Shown: in pieces, positions 15,301 to 24,167 of the stretch
Layout of the letters: the number at the start of each line of letters is the position of its first letter
Position numbering within the stretch: position 1 is the stretch's first letter
Assembly: GCA_021815785.1 (NCBI GenBank)
Contig: JAKAZS010000021.1
Span: forward strand, 1 to 36,144
DNA from: a bacterium
GTDB taxonomy: Bacteria; Cyanobacteriota; Vampirovibrionia; Obscuribacterales; JAKAZS01
Length of the DNA stretch: 36,144 bases
Direction of reading: 5' to 3'
Made by a program: the position numbers and the translations under genes
Notes under the pieces: generated by a model
What the model was told of the DNA's origin: nothing
What the model saw: the letters and a program-made list of their open reading frames with translations, nothing else
The model's database searches: none

Positions 15301-16302
15301 TCAACCAAAAATATCTTCAACAGAATTTGCACTTAATAGTTTAATTATCCATTTATCTAATTCTTCTTGCGCAGCATTTTTAAGCTTGATTTCAATTTCA
15401 GGGCTAATTGAACCAAATTTAATTTCCACAAGCTTTAATAATGCATTACTTTTACCTACAGCAATTCCTTCGGCTTTACCTTCGGCTTTACCTTCGGCTT
15501 TACCTTCGGCTTTACCTTCAGCTTTACCTTCGGCAAGCCCTTTTTGCCTGGCTTCATCAAAAATGTTATTAATTAATTTTTTACCCGTTTTAATCATTTC
15601 TTTATTAACCTCAAAAACCGGCTCTTTAATACCCTTGCTTTCTAAAATCAGTTTAAACCATTCTTCTAAGCTTGACAATACCCCAGCATCATCACCTGCT
15701 AAACGGCAAGCACCAATGAATAAATTTATAGCTTGCATTACATCAAAAGTTTGCTCGATTTCCAGCAGTTTAGCAATAAAACTGTTTTTCTTGGCTTTTA
15801 ATTCATTCACAGTAATTTGGCTAAAATCTAATAATAAGTATTCGATTTTAGGTAAATATTTATCGACGTTAAATCGCTTGGGTAATTTTACAAAACTATC
15901 AAATAATTGTTTCTTGGACTGCCATTTACGTTTACCGTTATACAATACAATTAGCATGATTGGCGGTAATTTATCATGTTTTAAAACATTTTTGATATCA
16001 ATTAAATATTCTAAGGTTAAAGAAGTGTAAGTATTAGAACGCAAAGCCATGTACTTATTATCATTAAGTTGAAATTCCATAATGAAAATCACAAAAACCT
16101 TCCGCCTCTTTAATTTGGCCTGAAAAACCAAATCAACTATGCGGCTGCGCTTACTTTGATGATTTAATACTGTTGGCAGTAATTGTACGGCAGCCAAATC
16201 AATTTCCTTAACTATTGGTTCATCAATAAAATGAATTAACAGGTCTTTTATGGCTAATGTAGATTTAAATAAACTTTTAAAGATTGAATCATAATTACGC
16301 AT
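15301..16302 (-). CDS. Rpn-family PD-(D/E)XK nuclease (recombination-promoting nuclease/putative transposase)
   Basis: The start MRNYDSIFKSLF and the following region with IVDLVFQAKL (55-64) and FIMEFQLN (73-80) match the Rpn/YhgA-like family. Asp57 and the E-x-Q pair (Glu76, Gln78) are the expected catalytic residues of a PD-(D/E)XK nuclease. The carboxy part carries a run of GKAE tetrapeptides (about 255-280), coded by a 12-base tandem repeat, before a final amphipathic helix. Members cut DNA and promote RecA-independent recombination; many are in variable gene neighbourhoods. GAGG lies seven bases before the ATG and falls inside a short hairpin that could hide it. It is convergent with the TPR gene. 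Confidence 0.85.
   Translation of the reverse strand: MRNYDSIFKSLFKSTLAIKDLLIHFIDEPIVKEIDLAAVQLLPTVLNHQSKRSRIVDLVFQAKLKRRKVFVIFIMEFQLNDNKYMALRSNTYTSLTLEYLIDIKNVLKHDKLPPIMLIVLYNGKRKWQSKKQLFDSFVKLPKRFNVDKYLPKIEYLLLDFSQITVNELKAKKNSFIAKLLEIEQTFDVMQAINLFIGACRLAGDDAGVLSSLEEWFKLILESKGIKEPVFEVNKEMIKTGKKLINNIFDEARQKGLAEGKAEGKAEGKAEGKAEGKAEGIAVGKSNALLKLVEIKFGSISPEIEIKLKNAAQEELDKWIIKLLSANSVEDIFG
15469..15540 (-). repeat. 12-base tandem repeat inside the Rpn gene
   Basis: Four identical units of TTCGGCTTTACC (plus strand) at 15469-15516 are followed by one copy with a single change (15517-15528) and one diverged copy (15529-15540). They encode the GKAE series. As the unit is a multiple of three, copy-number change alters protein length without breaking the frame. 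Confidence 0.92.
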
Positions 16303-16308
16303 AACATT

Positions 16309-16333
16309 GCCTCATATAAGAAATAAATGAGGC
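16309..16333 (-). promoter_or_regulatory. Hairpin covering the ribosome site of the Rpn gene
   Basis: In the minus-strand message GCCTCAT (from 16327-16333) can pair with ATGAGGC (from 16309-16315) across an 11-base loop. The second arm contains the GAGG ribosome site just before the ATG at 16302, so folding would hinder translation. An adjacent 12-base palindrome, ATTCTTTAGAAT at 16336-16347, may be an operator. Confidence 0.5.
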
Positions 16334-16572
16334 CTATTCTTTAGAATAATTATAATTGCGAGTATAAATAAATTTAACAACTTTCTTTAATGTGAAAATT
16401 AGCCTCACATATATAAACGAATTTTTCCGCAAAAGGTTTTAAAATTTTGACCAAAATTAGATAAATTATATTTAATTTTTAAATCTCATAAATCAAAACA
16501 ACTGAATCCATATGTCTTTTAGTCGTACATTTCGTGAAAATTATAATTCTTTTAATCTCTAACTATTTATGC

Positions 16573-17244
16573 TTAATTCTTAGTTTCACTTTCAAGGCTA
16601 GAAGTCTTATAGTTTGCGGTTTCAACAGTTTTGGACTGATAAGGTGTTTTTTGATTATTAAAATTACTCCAGGCTTGATTATTAGCTTTTTTTAAAGCTG
16701 AAATATATTGAGGAATTTCATATAAAAACTGAAGCGGTTCAATGTGTTCATTAGTATCAATTTTAATTACCGTAAAATGGACATGCACACCCGTAGAACG
16801 CCCAGTAGATCCGGCATAGCCAATAACCCGACCTCTTTGCACCGGCTCATTCAGGCGCACACTATAAGCATTTAAATGACCATAAATGGTTTTAACGTTA
16901 GGATAAGGGTGAGTAATTTCAACGGCCACTCCAAGAGCTCCACGCGGCCCAACTTTAGAAACATAGCCGTCCATAAGGCAATAAACTTTATCATTTAAAG
17001 TAGCTGCCAAATCAACGCCACTATGAAAATCACCTTTGCCAGTGACAGGATGAATCCGAAAACCGGCTTTGGAAGTAACAATGCCTTTCCCTACTGGGGT
17101 ATAAATTTTATCATCTTCTAATGGCGAAACTAAAACCTGAGGGCAAAAATACCCCTCAAAATAATATCCCCAGCATTTACTGGGCACAAAAATTAAAATA
17201 ATGATCAATCCAATAAAGTTGTTATATTTGAGGGTTTTATTCAT
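16573..17244 (-). CDS. Secreted M23-family (LytM) peptidoglycan endopeptidase
   Basis: I start at the ATG at 17242-17244 rather than the upstream in-frame TTG at 17265; the shorter form (223 residues) begins with a proper signal peptide (about 1-26, ending SKCWG). The LytM zinc site is complete: HSGVD (74-78) gives the HxxxD, YGHL (121-124) a catalytic histidine, and HVHF (154-157) the HxH. Such enzymes cleave peptide cross-links in peptidoglycan and act in the periplasm. The carboxy tail (about 180-223) is Asn/Ser/Thr-rich. It follows gatB on the same strand with an 82-base gap, so it may end the mla-gatB operon or have its own promoter. Confidence 0.85.
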   Translation of the reverse strand: MNKTLKYNNFIGLIIILIFVPSKCWGYYFEGYFCPQVLVSPLEDDKIYTPVGKGIVTSKAGFRIHPVTGKGDFHSGVDLAATLNDKVYCLMDGYVSKVGPRGALGVAVEITHPYPNVKTIYGHLNAYSVRLNEPVQRGRVIGYAGSTGRSTGVHVHFTVIKIDTNEHIEPLQFLYEIPQYISALKKANNQAWSNFNNQKTPYQSKTVETANYKTSSLESETKN

Positions 17245-17326
17245 CGAAGCCAACCAAAAAAACAAGTTAAAAAAACAAGTATTGATAATTAAACAATATC
17301 ATAGCTTTAAGTTTAAAGACAAAAAT

Positions 17327-18763
17327 TTAATTTAAACTTTCATCAAGGATTTTATTTAAAATTTGCGGATTGGCTTTACCCTTAGTTGCCTTCATTAATT
17401 CGCCCTGGAAAAACCCTCTTAATTTCGTTTTACCGGCTTTGTATTCTTGAAGTTGGTTAGGGTATTTAAGGATTAATTCATCAATAAATTTTTTCAAAGT
17501 CACTTCATCGCTTATTTGAACCAAACCTAAATCATTAATAATTTGGCTGATGCTATTACCTGTTTCCATAGCCTTGAGCAATACTTGCTTAGCTCCAGTA
17601 AAGCTTATTTGAGCAGATTCAAGGTTAGACACTAAGTCTTTAATATGATTATCATTAAGCTTGGTTTGAACTATTGCCAATTTATTTTCTTTAAGATAAC
17701 CTAAACATGGCCCTAAAAGTAAATTGCAGGCTGTTTTCGGATTGACGTTTAATTTTAAAACTGTTTCAAAGAAGCCTGTCAATTCCTTGTCTTCAGTAAT
17801 AACATAGGCATCATCATAGGTTAACTGGTATTCACTGACATATTTTTGACGTAAAACTTCAGGTAAAACTGGCAAAGTCTTTTTAATATCCTCAATAAAT
17901 GATACAGCAATATTAATTGGCACCAAATCCGGCTCGGGGAAATAACGATAATCATTGGCTTCTTCCTTAGAACGCATCACATGAGTATCGCCAGTAGCCT
18001 CGTCATAAAGCCTGGTCTCTTGAACAATTTTATTACCCTTATCTAATTCCTGTTCTTGCCTTTCAATTTCAGTTTCGATGGCATTTTTTACTGATTTAAA
18101 ACTATTCATGTTTTTGATTTCAACCCGGGTACCTAACATATTTGATCCCACTGGTCGAATTGATACATTAGCATCACAACGGAAACTACCTTCTTCAAGA
18201 TTACCATCACAAACATCAATATAGCGCAAGATATTTCTCAGCTCAGTCAAGTATTTACGAGCCTCATCAGCACTATTAAGATCAGGATCACTGACAATTT
18301 CTAAAAGAGGGGTGCCTGATCGATTGAAATCAACTAACGAATAAGCTGAACCATGCAAACGAGCAGCACCCGAATGAACAAGTTTACCAGCATCTTCTTC
18401 TAAATGAGCTCGTTTGATATTAATTTTTTTTTGGTCAATGATTAAATAGCCATCATGACAGATCGGCTTATCGAACTGAGATATCTGATAACCTTTAGGT
18501 AAATCTGGGTAAAAATAATTTTTTCGATCAAATTTGGTTAGCGGAGCAATTGCACAATTAAGCGCCAAACCGGCTTTAACAGCTAAAACCAAAACTTCCT
18601 GGTTAAGTACCGGTAAAGCCCCAGGTAAACCAAGACAAACTGGACACACCTGCGAATTTGGTGGTTTACCAAATTCAATTGAACAAGCACAAAAGATTTT
18701 CGTTTGGGTTTTTAATTGAGCATGAACCTCAAGCCCAATAACTGCTTCATATTTATTTTTCAT
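17327..18763 (-). CDS. gatB: Aspartyl/glutamyl-tRNA amidotransferase subunit B
   Basis: GatB activates and amidates misacylated Glu-tRNA(Gln) or Asp-tRNA(Asn) within GatCAB, using ammonia from GatA. The length of 478 is normal. The start YEAVIGLEVHAQL is diagnostic. Zinc ligands appear in FCACS and VCPVCLG (about 24-45), FDRKNYFYPDLPKGYQISQ (about 83-101) is the catalytic cradle, and EGSFRCDANVS (about 191-201) is typical. The carboxy YqeY-like domain (about 330-478) ends with LRGFFQGELMKATKGKANP. The start overlaps the end of mlaD by 11 bases, with AGG about 8 bases upstream. gatA and gatC are not in this window. Confidence 0.97.
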   Translation of the reverse strand: MKNKYEAVIGLEVHAQLKTQTKIFCACSIEFGKPPNSQVCPVCLGLPGALPVLNQEVLVLAVKAGLALNCAIAPLTKFDRKNYFYPDLPKGYQISQFDKPICHDGYLIIDQKKINIKRAHLEEDAGKLVHSGAARLHGSAYSLVDFNRSGTPLLEIVSDPDLNSADEARKYLTELRNILRYIDVCDGNLEEGSFRCDANVSIRPVGSNMLGTRVEIKNMNSFKSVKNAIETEIERQEQELDKGNKIVQETRLYDEATGDTHVMRSKEEANDYRYFPEPDLVPINIAVSFIEDIKKTLPVLPEVLRQKYVSEYQLTYDDAYVITEDKELTGFFETVLKLNVNPKTACNLLLGPCLGYLKENKLAIVQTKLNDNHIKDLVSNLESAQISFTGAKQVLLKAMETGNSISQIINDLGLVQISDEVTLKKFIDELILKYPNQLQEYKAGKTKLRGFFQGELMKATKGKANPQILNKILDESLN

Positions 18764-20003
18764 TATTATTACCTGTATTTGCCGGGGTTAAAGTATCAGA
18801 ATTAGTTGAAGGCAATTTATTACGACCAAATAGTAAATGTAAAATTGGGCTACGTTTTGACAAAACTAAATTTAAGCGTTTAGCGGTTAAGTCTATATCA
18901 TTGGCCGCCTTTTGGACATCAAGAATGGTCTTTTTAAGATCTCCATTTAAATTAACATTATTTAAAAGTTTATTAGCATTTGTAATAGCTCGATTAGCTT
19001 CCAGAACCAAGTTTTTAGCGTCGCTACGTACGTTAGAATCTTTAGCTAAACTGTTAAACAAAACCATGGACTGATTTATCTGTTTAGTTGAAGTATTTAA
19101 CTTGACCAATATATTAATAAGATCCTTACGTAAATCTCGATCACTTAAGGTTCGGTTAAGCGTAGACACAATTGAATCAATTTTTTGCATTGTCTGATTA
19201 GCTAAATGCAATGAATCTTTAACATCACCGGCAAAACTAGTATTATCTAGTAATTTATTCACTTTGGCAGAAGTTATTTCGAGGTTATCCGAAAGTTTAT
19301 GAACACTTTTAAGCGTACTGGTACCATTATCAAAAAACTGCCCAGCCTTATTAGCAGTATTATGCAAATCGCTAGCTAAAGAATTATACTTTAGCACGGT
19401 CGAATTTATTGAATTAATTGTATTGTCAAAATGCTTAAAATCATTATTAAACTTTTTCGTCAATTCATTAATGTTTCTTATTGCTTCACCACTATTTTTT
19501 AAAGTACCAACTAAATGATTTTTATTATCTTGAGAGGCAAATATATTCGTAAAACTACCTAATTCAGTAGCAATTTGATTAAAAATAAGTTCAGCACGTA
19601 CCGGATCCTGCCCTTGAACAATAGTATTAGGTTCAATATCAGCAGCTGGCTGGTTCTTACTTTCCGGCAAAGTAATTTCTACATATTTTGCTCCAACCAA
19701 ACCAAGCGTTTGAATCGTAATTGCCGATCCTTGAGGTATAGTAATTCCTTCATTAGTGATTCTTAAAGATACCAATACCTTTCCACGTCCTTTTAACTCA
19801 ATTTGCTCAACATCGCCAACCCTTACGCCATTAATATTAACTGGAGCTGCCTTATGCAAGCCTTCCACATCATGAAATTCAACAATAAAACGTTGAGGGG
19901 CATGAAATAAAGAAAAACTTTTAAGCCAAAACCAGCCCCAAATAAGTAGTAAAATGGCAATCACAGCAAATAAACCGACTCTGATTTCAATATTGGTTTT
20001 CAT
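18753..20003 (-). CDS. mlaD: MCE/MlaD-type lipid-transport protein
   Basis: This is the periplasmic lipid-binding subunit of an Mla-type phospholipid ABC transporter. An uncleaved anchor (about 9-27, LFAVIAILLLIWGWFWL) is followed by one MCE domain (about 36-115, with VEGLHKAAPVNINGVRVGDV and GLVGAKYVEITLP). A long helical region to about 390, rich in Asn, Lys and Leu, is likely a coiled tube-like extension. At 416 residues it is far longer than the short Proteobacterial MlaD and closer to cyanobacterial and actinobacterial forms. It lies 57 bases after mlaF with AGG near the ATG and overlaps gatB by 11 bases. Confidence 0.9.
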   Translation of the reverse strand: MKTNIEIRVGLFAVIAILLLIWGWFWLKSFSLFHAPQRFIVEFHDVEGLHKAAPVNINGVRVGDVEQIELKGRGKVLVSLRITNEGITIPQGSAITIQTLGLVGAKYVEITLPESKNQPAADIEPNTIVQGQDPVRAELIFNQIATELGSFTNIFASQDNKNHLVGTLKNSGEAIRNINELTKKFNNDFKHFDNTINSINSTVLKYNSLASDLHNTANKAGQFFDNGTSTLKSVHKLSDNLEITSAKVNKLLDNTSFAGDVKDSLHLANQTMQKIDSIVSTLNRTLSDRDLRKDLINILVKLNTSTKQINQSMVLFNSLAKDSNVRSDAKNLVLEANRAITNANKLLNNVNLNGDLKKTILDVQKAANDIDLTAKRLNLVLSKRSPILHLLFGRNKLPSTNSDTLTPANTGNNNEK

Positions 20004-20060
20004 AAATTACTACCTATTTACCTCATTATTACTGTTAATACTTCTTCTTCAATCAATCAA

Positions 20061-20795
20061 TTAACCAACCAGTATTGGACCATCGCGTGAACTTAAAGCA
20101 AATTGCCTCATATAAGGATCGTTGGTTTCAAGAGCTTCTTGAGGTTTACCCTGCCATTTAATTTCACCAGCATGAAGCAAAATCAGCCGGTCAGTAGTTC
20201 TTGTCCAAGTAGACAACTGATGAGTTACAACAATTGCTGCAGCTCTTAACTGATCCGATAAAGTTATGATATAATCCTCAATTATAGTTGAAAGAATTGG
20301 ATCTAACCCAGTTGTGGGTTCATCATAAAAAATAATTTTGGGATCAATCACAATTGCTCGAGCAAAACTTGTTCGCTTTTGCTGACCACCAGATAATTGA
20401 GCTGGATAACTATTAGCAAAATTACTTAAACCAACTAATTTTAATTTTTCAGCAATTATCTCAGATTCTTCTCTTTGAGACAAGTGTTTATTGCGCAAAG
20501 CTAAAGCTAAATTTTCTTTGACTGTAAGAGAATTTAACAATGCCGATCCTTGAAACACCAAACTAATATCATTAGAATATTTGATAATTTCCCCTCCATC
20601 AGGTTCAATTAAATTACAGAGCAATTTTAGAATTGTGGATTTACCACATCCGGATGGTCCAATTATCCCTACGGTTTCACCAGCTTTAATCGAAAAACTA
20701 ATTCCTTTTAAAATTTCACGATTACCAAAACTTTTTTTAAGATTTTTAACCTCAAGCATTAGGTTATTTTTATTAACTTCATTCATAGTCATCAC
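20061..20795 (-). CDS. mlaF: Mla-type ABC transporter ATP-binding protein
   Basis: This cytoplasmic ATPase powers the MlaE permease. It has Walker A GPSGCGKS (46-53), Q-loop FQGSALLNSLTV (about 81-92), ABC signature LSGGQ (134-138), Walker B IIFYDEP (154-160) and the switch histidine in VVTHQ. The length is 244. Start choice is between GTG at 20795, ATG at 20792 and ATG at 20786. AGGTG lies six bases before the last, which may be the true start, so the amino end is uncertain by three residues. It overlaps the permease stop when started at 20795 and precedes mlaD. Confidence 0.92.
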   Translation of the reverse strand: MMTMNEVNKNNLMLEVKNLKKSFGNREILKGISFSIKAGETVGIIGPSGCGKSTILKLLCNLIEPDGGEIIKYSNDISLVFQGSALLNSLTVKENLALALRNKHLSQREESEIIAEKLKLVGLSNFANSYPAQLSGGQQKRTSFARAIVIDPKIIFYDEPTTGLDPILSTIIEDYIITLSDQLRAAAIVVTHQLSTWTRTTDRLILLHAGEIKWQGKPQEALETNDPYMRQFALSSRDGPILVG

Positions 20796-21604
20796 CTGGG
20801 GATAAAAGTTAAAGCCGTAACTATATAATTAGCGATAAAAATTCCAGTCATGGACCACACAACCGCCCTGGTTGTTGCGATTCCTACATCTTCAGCTCCA
20901 CCGCGAGTATGCAAACCAATATTACAAGAAAAAATAATAATAATTGTAGCATTAATAAATGATTTTAAAAAATGAACTTCAAAATCACGATCTAGAATTG
21001 TCTGTTGTACTGAATCTAAAAATGTAGCGGGTTGAACATTAGCAGCCACTTGAGCAACAATTATTCCGGCAATTAAACCAACTGCCATTGCATAAATAGA
21101 CAAAATTGGCATCATTAAAATACCCGCCATATATCGTGGAACAACCAGGTATTCGACAGGATTAATTTTCATAACTTTTAAAGCATCAATTTGCTCAGTT
21201 ATCATCATTGTTGTAAGCTCTGCAGCTATGGATGAACCTACTCGTCCTGCTACCATAACCCCAGCGGTTATTGGTCCGATTTCACGAATAAGTGCCAGTG
21301 AAACTACGCCACCAATTGCAGTATCAGCACCAAACAGTACCAGTTCACGCGAGATTTGCAATGACATAGCAAAACCTGTAAATAAAGCCGTAATACTAAC
21401 TACAAAAAAAGATTTAACGCCAATCATATAAGATTGCTTAAAAGTTTCCTTGTAATCTATTTTTCCTTGAAAGATAAACTTTAAAGTATAATAGTAAATA
21501 ATTAAAACCTGGCCAATGTGTTTAAACATTCCCATTAAATTATTTTCAAGGGAATGAATTGGATAACCAATGATATTTAGAGATTTTGTTTTTATACTTG
21601 TCAT
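20792..21604 (-). CDS. mlaE: Mla-type ABC transporter permease
   Basis: A 270-residue inner-membrane permease of the MlaE/YrbE family. There is an amphipathic amino helix, then about five membrane segments (SFFVVSITALFTGFAM; LALIREIGPITAGVMVAG; MAGILMMPILSIYAMAVGLI and others). The conserved cytoplasmic coupling region is IAAELTTMMITEQIDALKVM (about 126-145), including the EQIDAL element. It moves phospholipids between inner and outer membranes together with mlaF and mlaD, which follow with overlap or short gaps. No strong ribosome site is seen at the ATG. Confidence 0.93.
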   Translation of the reverse strand: MTSIKTKSLNIIGYPIHSLENNLMGMFKHIGQVLIIYYYTLKFIFQGKIDYKETFKQSYMIGVKSFFVVSITALFTGFAMSLQISRELVLFGADTAIGGVVSLALIREIGPITAGVMVAGRVGSSIAAELTTMMITEQIDALKVMKINPVEYLVVPRYMAGILMMPILSIYAMAVGLIAGIIVAQVAANVQPATFLDSVQQTILDRDFEVHFLKSFINATIIIIFSCNIGLHTRGGAEDVGIATTRAVVWSMTGIFIANYIVTALTFIPR

Positions 21605-21909
21605 TCTGATAACTAGTTACTTCTGGGTAAGAATGTAAATTGTGTAAAACTAAATAAATCAATTAACTGCTAGTATTTAATTGATTTTAGAGTATTTGAC
21701 AATGAATTTCATTAATTTAAATTATTGTTTCAAGAGGAATTTATACTTAAACTTAAATGCAATATGTTTATGACAACTATAATTTGTCTTTAGAGCTAGA
21801 CAGGAAGTAAGATTAATAGACCTAGACTTAATCTTCTTGACAACGCCCGCTGATATAAACAAATTTAAATTTTTCTTTTGAAAATTTAAAAAAGAATTAT
21901 TAACCAATG
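21605..21909. other. Intergenic region with an 11-bp inverted repeat
   Basis: The region lies between the TPR gene end and the mla operon start, both minus strand. The inverted repeat 21656-21666 / 21677-21687 has a 10-base loop; it could be an inefficient terminator of the TPR gene or an operator before mlaE. A short minus-strand frame at 21722-21907 is compositionally unlike the neighbours and not called. Confidence 0.45.
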
Positions 21910-23628
21910 TTAAGGATGAATGTCTGATACTTTGGTCTTAAAAAAACCAAAGCCTTGTTTGGCAATTCCTTCAATTACATTATCACTCATTCGTTTGGTA
22001 GTTTTATATGACTGAATCATTGAATTTAAATAATCTTGTTTTAAACTATAAATATAATTAAGGTAATTGGCTAAATTTTGATTATTAGGGCTAATTTTTT
22101 CAGCTGCTTTATATTCACTTTCAGCCTGATTATAATAACTTTTTTCCACCAACATATCAGCAATCAGGATTTTCTGCAATTCTTCATTATGCAATAATTG
22201 ATCATATGACACCTTAATTTTAGGTGGTCGAATTTGCGAAAACAAAAAGTTTTCTTGAGGGACATATTTAAATTGATTAAAATTATAGGCTGATTCAATT
22301 AATTTATTTTTCTGCTTACAAAAATAATAAGAAATTCCCAAGCTAGCATAGGCTATGCTAATTTCATGTTTAACGAAAATATTCAGGCGCTTAATATAAT
22401 CACTATTTAAAGTAATAAATATTTGATAATTTTTATTAGACAATTGCATATTTTTATATAATTCATAAATTTGCGCCAAATCAAAATACCCTTGAGCATA
22501 ATTTGGACAATTAGCATTAAGACTAGTTAAATATTCGATAGCTGTATTAAAATTATGCTGCGATTTATAAAAATTAGCTAGTTTAAGATAGGCTTCTGCA
22601 TAACAAGGATTGGCTTTAATAGCATCCTCTAAAAGCAAAATAGCTTGGTTGTCACGCTTTAAACCTAAATATATGTCAGCCTTAATAATTTTAAATTTAT
22701 AAGAATACGGATAACAATCTAAAAGATTATTAACAGCAATCAAAGCATCCTGATATTTTTTTTGACTAAGACAGTATAAAGCATAATCTTTATAAAGACT
22801 AACATACATTCTTCGACAGTTAAAAGCTGCTTTATACTGTCTTAGCGCACTGTTATCGTTATTAGTTACCCGGTAACATTTAGCCAATAATGAATGCCAA
22901 ATAGTATCATAAGGATATAATTTACCAATAGTTAATAAATTAGCAATATCGTTTGGAGTTATTTTAGCTAGAAAATGAGACTTAACAATTGTGGTAATTG
23001 TCGCATAATTATCCGAGCAATTTTTAGCGGATAATACCAGTGCTGCTTGCGCATCGCTTAACAGGCCAAGTTTTAAACATATTTCACTTTTTAATTCATA
23101 ATAAATCTGCGCATTTTCTTTATTTAAATCATTACCAAGATCTACCAGAGCAGTTAAAGCCTGAGGAAAATCACTTTTATAATATAAAAGCATCGACTCA
23201 ATAATTCTTTTATCATTAATATCATCCATTTGCTTTAAGATATTTTCTGCACAACCAGGTTGATTAATCCTAATATAAGATCTGGCCAACAAAAAAACAA
23301 CTGCCTTATCCTGCTTATTTAATAAATAAGCCAAATTTAAAGTAGAAATACTAGCTTGATAATTTTCATCTTTAATTAAGGCTAAGCTTACGGCTTTAAG
23401 TTCATTAAACAAAGCTTGTTCTGCCGTTTGCGTGGTTGCAGTATTTAAATTACGGCTCTGCTTAATTATATTCCATGCACAAAAAGCTATAGCTCGATCA
23501 AAATGAAGCGAACTCATCTGATTAGAGGTATAAGCCTGATTAGTTAAAGCATATGCAAAATAATTATTAGCTAGTATTATAGCTATAAAAAGTATAGAAA
23601 ATAAGTTTAAATTAAACTCTAACTTCAT
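21910..23628 (-). CDS. Secreted or membrane-anchored TPR-repeat protein
   Basis: The frame is open to a GTG at 23682, but the ATG at 23626-23628 is preferred because a signal peptide begins right there (MKLEFNLNLFSILFIAIIL, ending near FAYA). From it the protein is 572 residues. Several tetratricopeptide units are visible (for example AVVFLLARSYIRINQPGCAENIL, AIEYLTSLNANCPNYAQGYFDLAQIYELY, and near the end YYNQAESEYKAAEKISPNNQNLANYLN). The start overlaps the tadA end by 17 bases, indicating translational coupling. No partner is linked that shows its role; envelope assembly scaffold is a possibility. Confidence 0.82.
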   Translation of the reverse strand: MKLEFNLNLFSILFIAIILANNYFAYALTNQAYTSNQMSSLHFDRAIAFCAWNIIKQSRNLNTATTQTAEQALFNELKAVSLALIKDENYQASISTLNLAYLLNKQDKAVVFLLARSYIRINQPGCAENILKQMDDINDKRIIESMLLYYKSDFPQALTALVDLGNDLNKENAQIYYELKSEICLKLGLLSDAQAALVLSAKNCSDNYATITTIVKSHFLAKITPNDIANLLTIGKLYPYDTIWHSLLAKCYRVTNNDNSALRQYKAAFNCRRMYVSLYKDYALYCLSQKKYQDALIAVNNLLDCYPYSYKFKIIKADIYLGLKRDNQAILLLEDAIKANPCYAEAYLKLANFYKSQHNFNTAIEYLTSLNANCPNYAQGYFDLAQIYELYKNMQLSNKNYQIFITLNSDYIKRLNIFVKHEISIAYASLGISYYFCKQKNKLIESAYNFNQFKYVPQENFLFSQIRPPKIKVSYDQLLHNEELQKILIADMLVEKSYYNQAESEYKAAEKISPNNQNLANYLNYIYSLKQDYLNSMIQSYKTTKRMSDNVIEGIAKQGFGFFKTKVSDIHP

Positions 23629-24079
23629 TTTTAAAATATTCAAGCAATAACTGGCTGCACTCTTCTTCCAGTATGCCACCAATTACTTCAGGAATAGGGT
23701 AACCTCTACGTGAATTAAACAAATTTTTAGTAAGATTTAATACTTCAAGAGTGTAATCATAGGCACCAAAATAAATTTTACCAATTCGGGCTTGAATAAT
23801 TGCTTCGGTACACATCGGACAAGGTTCTAGTGTTGAAAAAATTACACTATTAGTTAAACGCCAGCTTTGCATATATTCACAGGCTTGCCTGATAGCAACG
23901 ATCTCAGCATGAGCTGTTGCGTCATTCTGATTTTCACGTTGATTATAGCCACAGCCAATAATTTCATTATTACATATAATAAGTGCTCCAACCGGAATAT
24001 CCTTTCCCGATAGCTTAGCCAGGTTTAAAGCCTTATTCATATAATTATAACAACTGTCTTTACTAAGATTATTTATCAT
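23612..24079 (-). CDS. tadA: tRNA adenosine(34) deaminase
   Basis: This enzyme converts A34 to inosine in tRNA(Arg) ACG. It is a 155-residue cytidine-deaminase fold protein with the zinc and proton-shuttle motif HAE (57-59) and the second zinc motif PCPMC (86-90). VPVGA-like IPVGALI (28-34), HAEIVAIRQA and FNSRRGYPIP-type residues near the end agree with TadA. Guanine deaminases and other members are less likely. It lies after speB with an 88-base gap and overlaps the TPR gene by 17 bases. Confidence 0.92.
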   Translation of the reverse strand: MINNLSKDSCYNYMNKALNLAKLSGKDIPVGALIICNNEIIGCGYNQRENQNDATAHAEIVAIRQACEYMQSWRLTNSVIFSTLEPCPMCTEAIIQARIGKIYFGAYDYTLEVLNLTKNLFNSRRGYPIPEVIGGILEEECSQLLLEYFKNEVRV

Positions 24080-24167
24080 TTATTTCACTCATCTAAAATC
24101 TAACAGGTACAATAAAGGTATAAGTAAAACCGCATTATTCACTAAGGCTTTGCCAAATTAGTTATTA

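Noticed and set aside
15386-16030. Plus-strand frame with a Ser-Ala-Leu-Pro repeat
   Set aside because: The repeat is the reverse reading of the GKAE-coding repeat in the Rpn nuclease.
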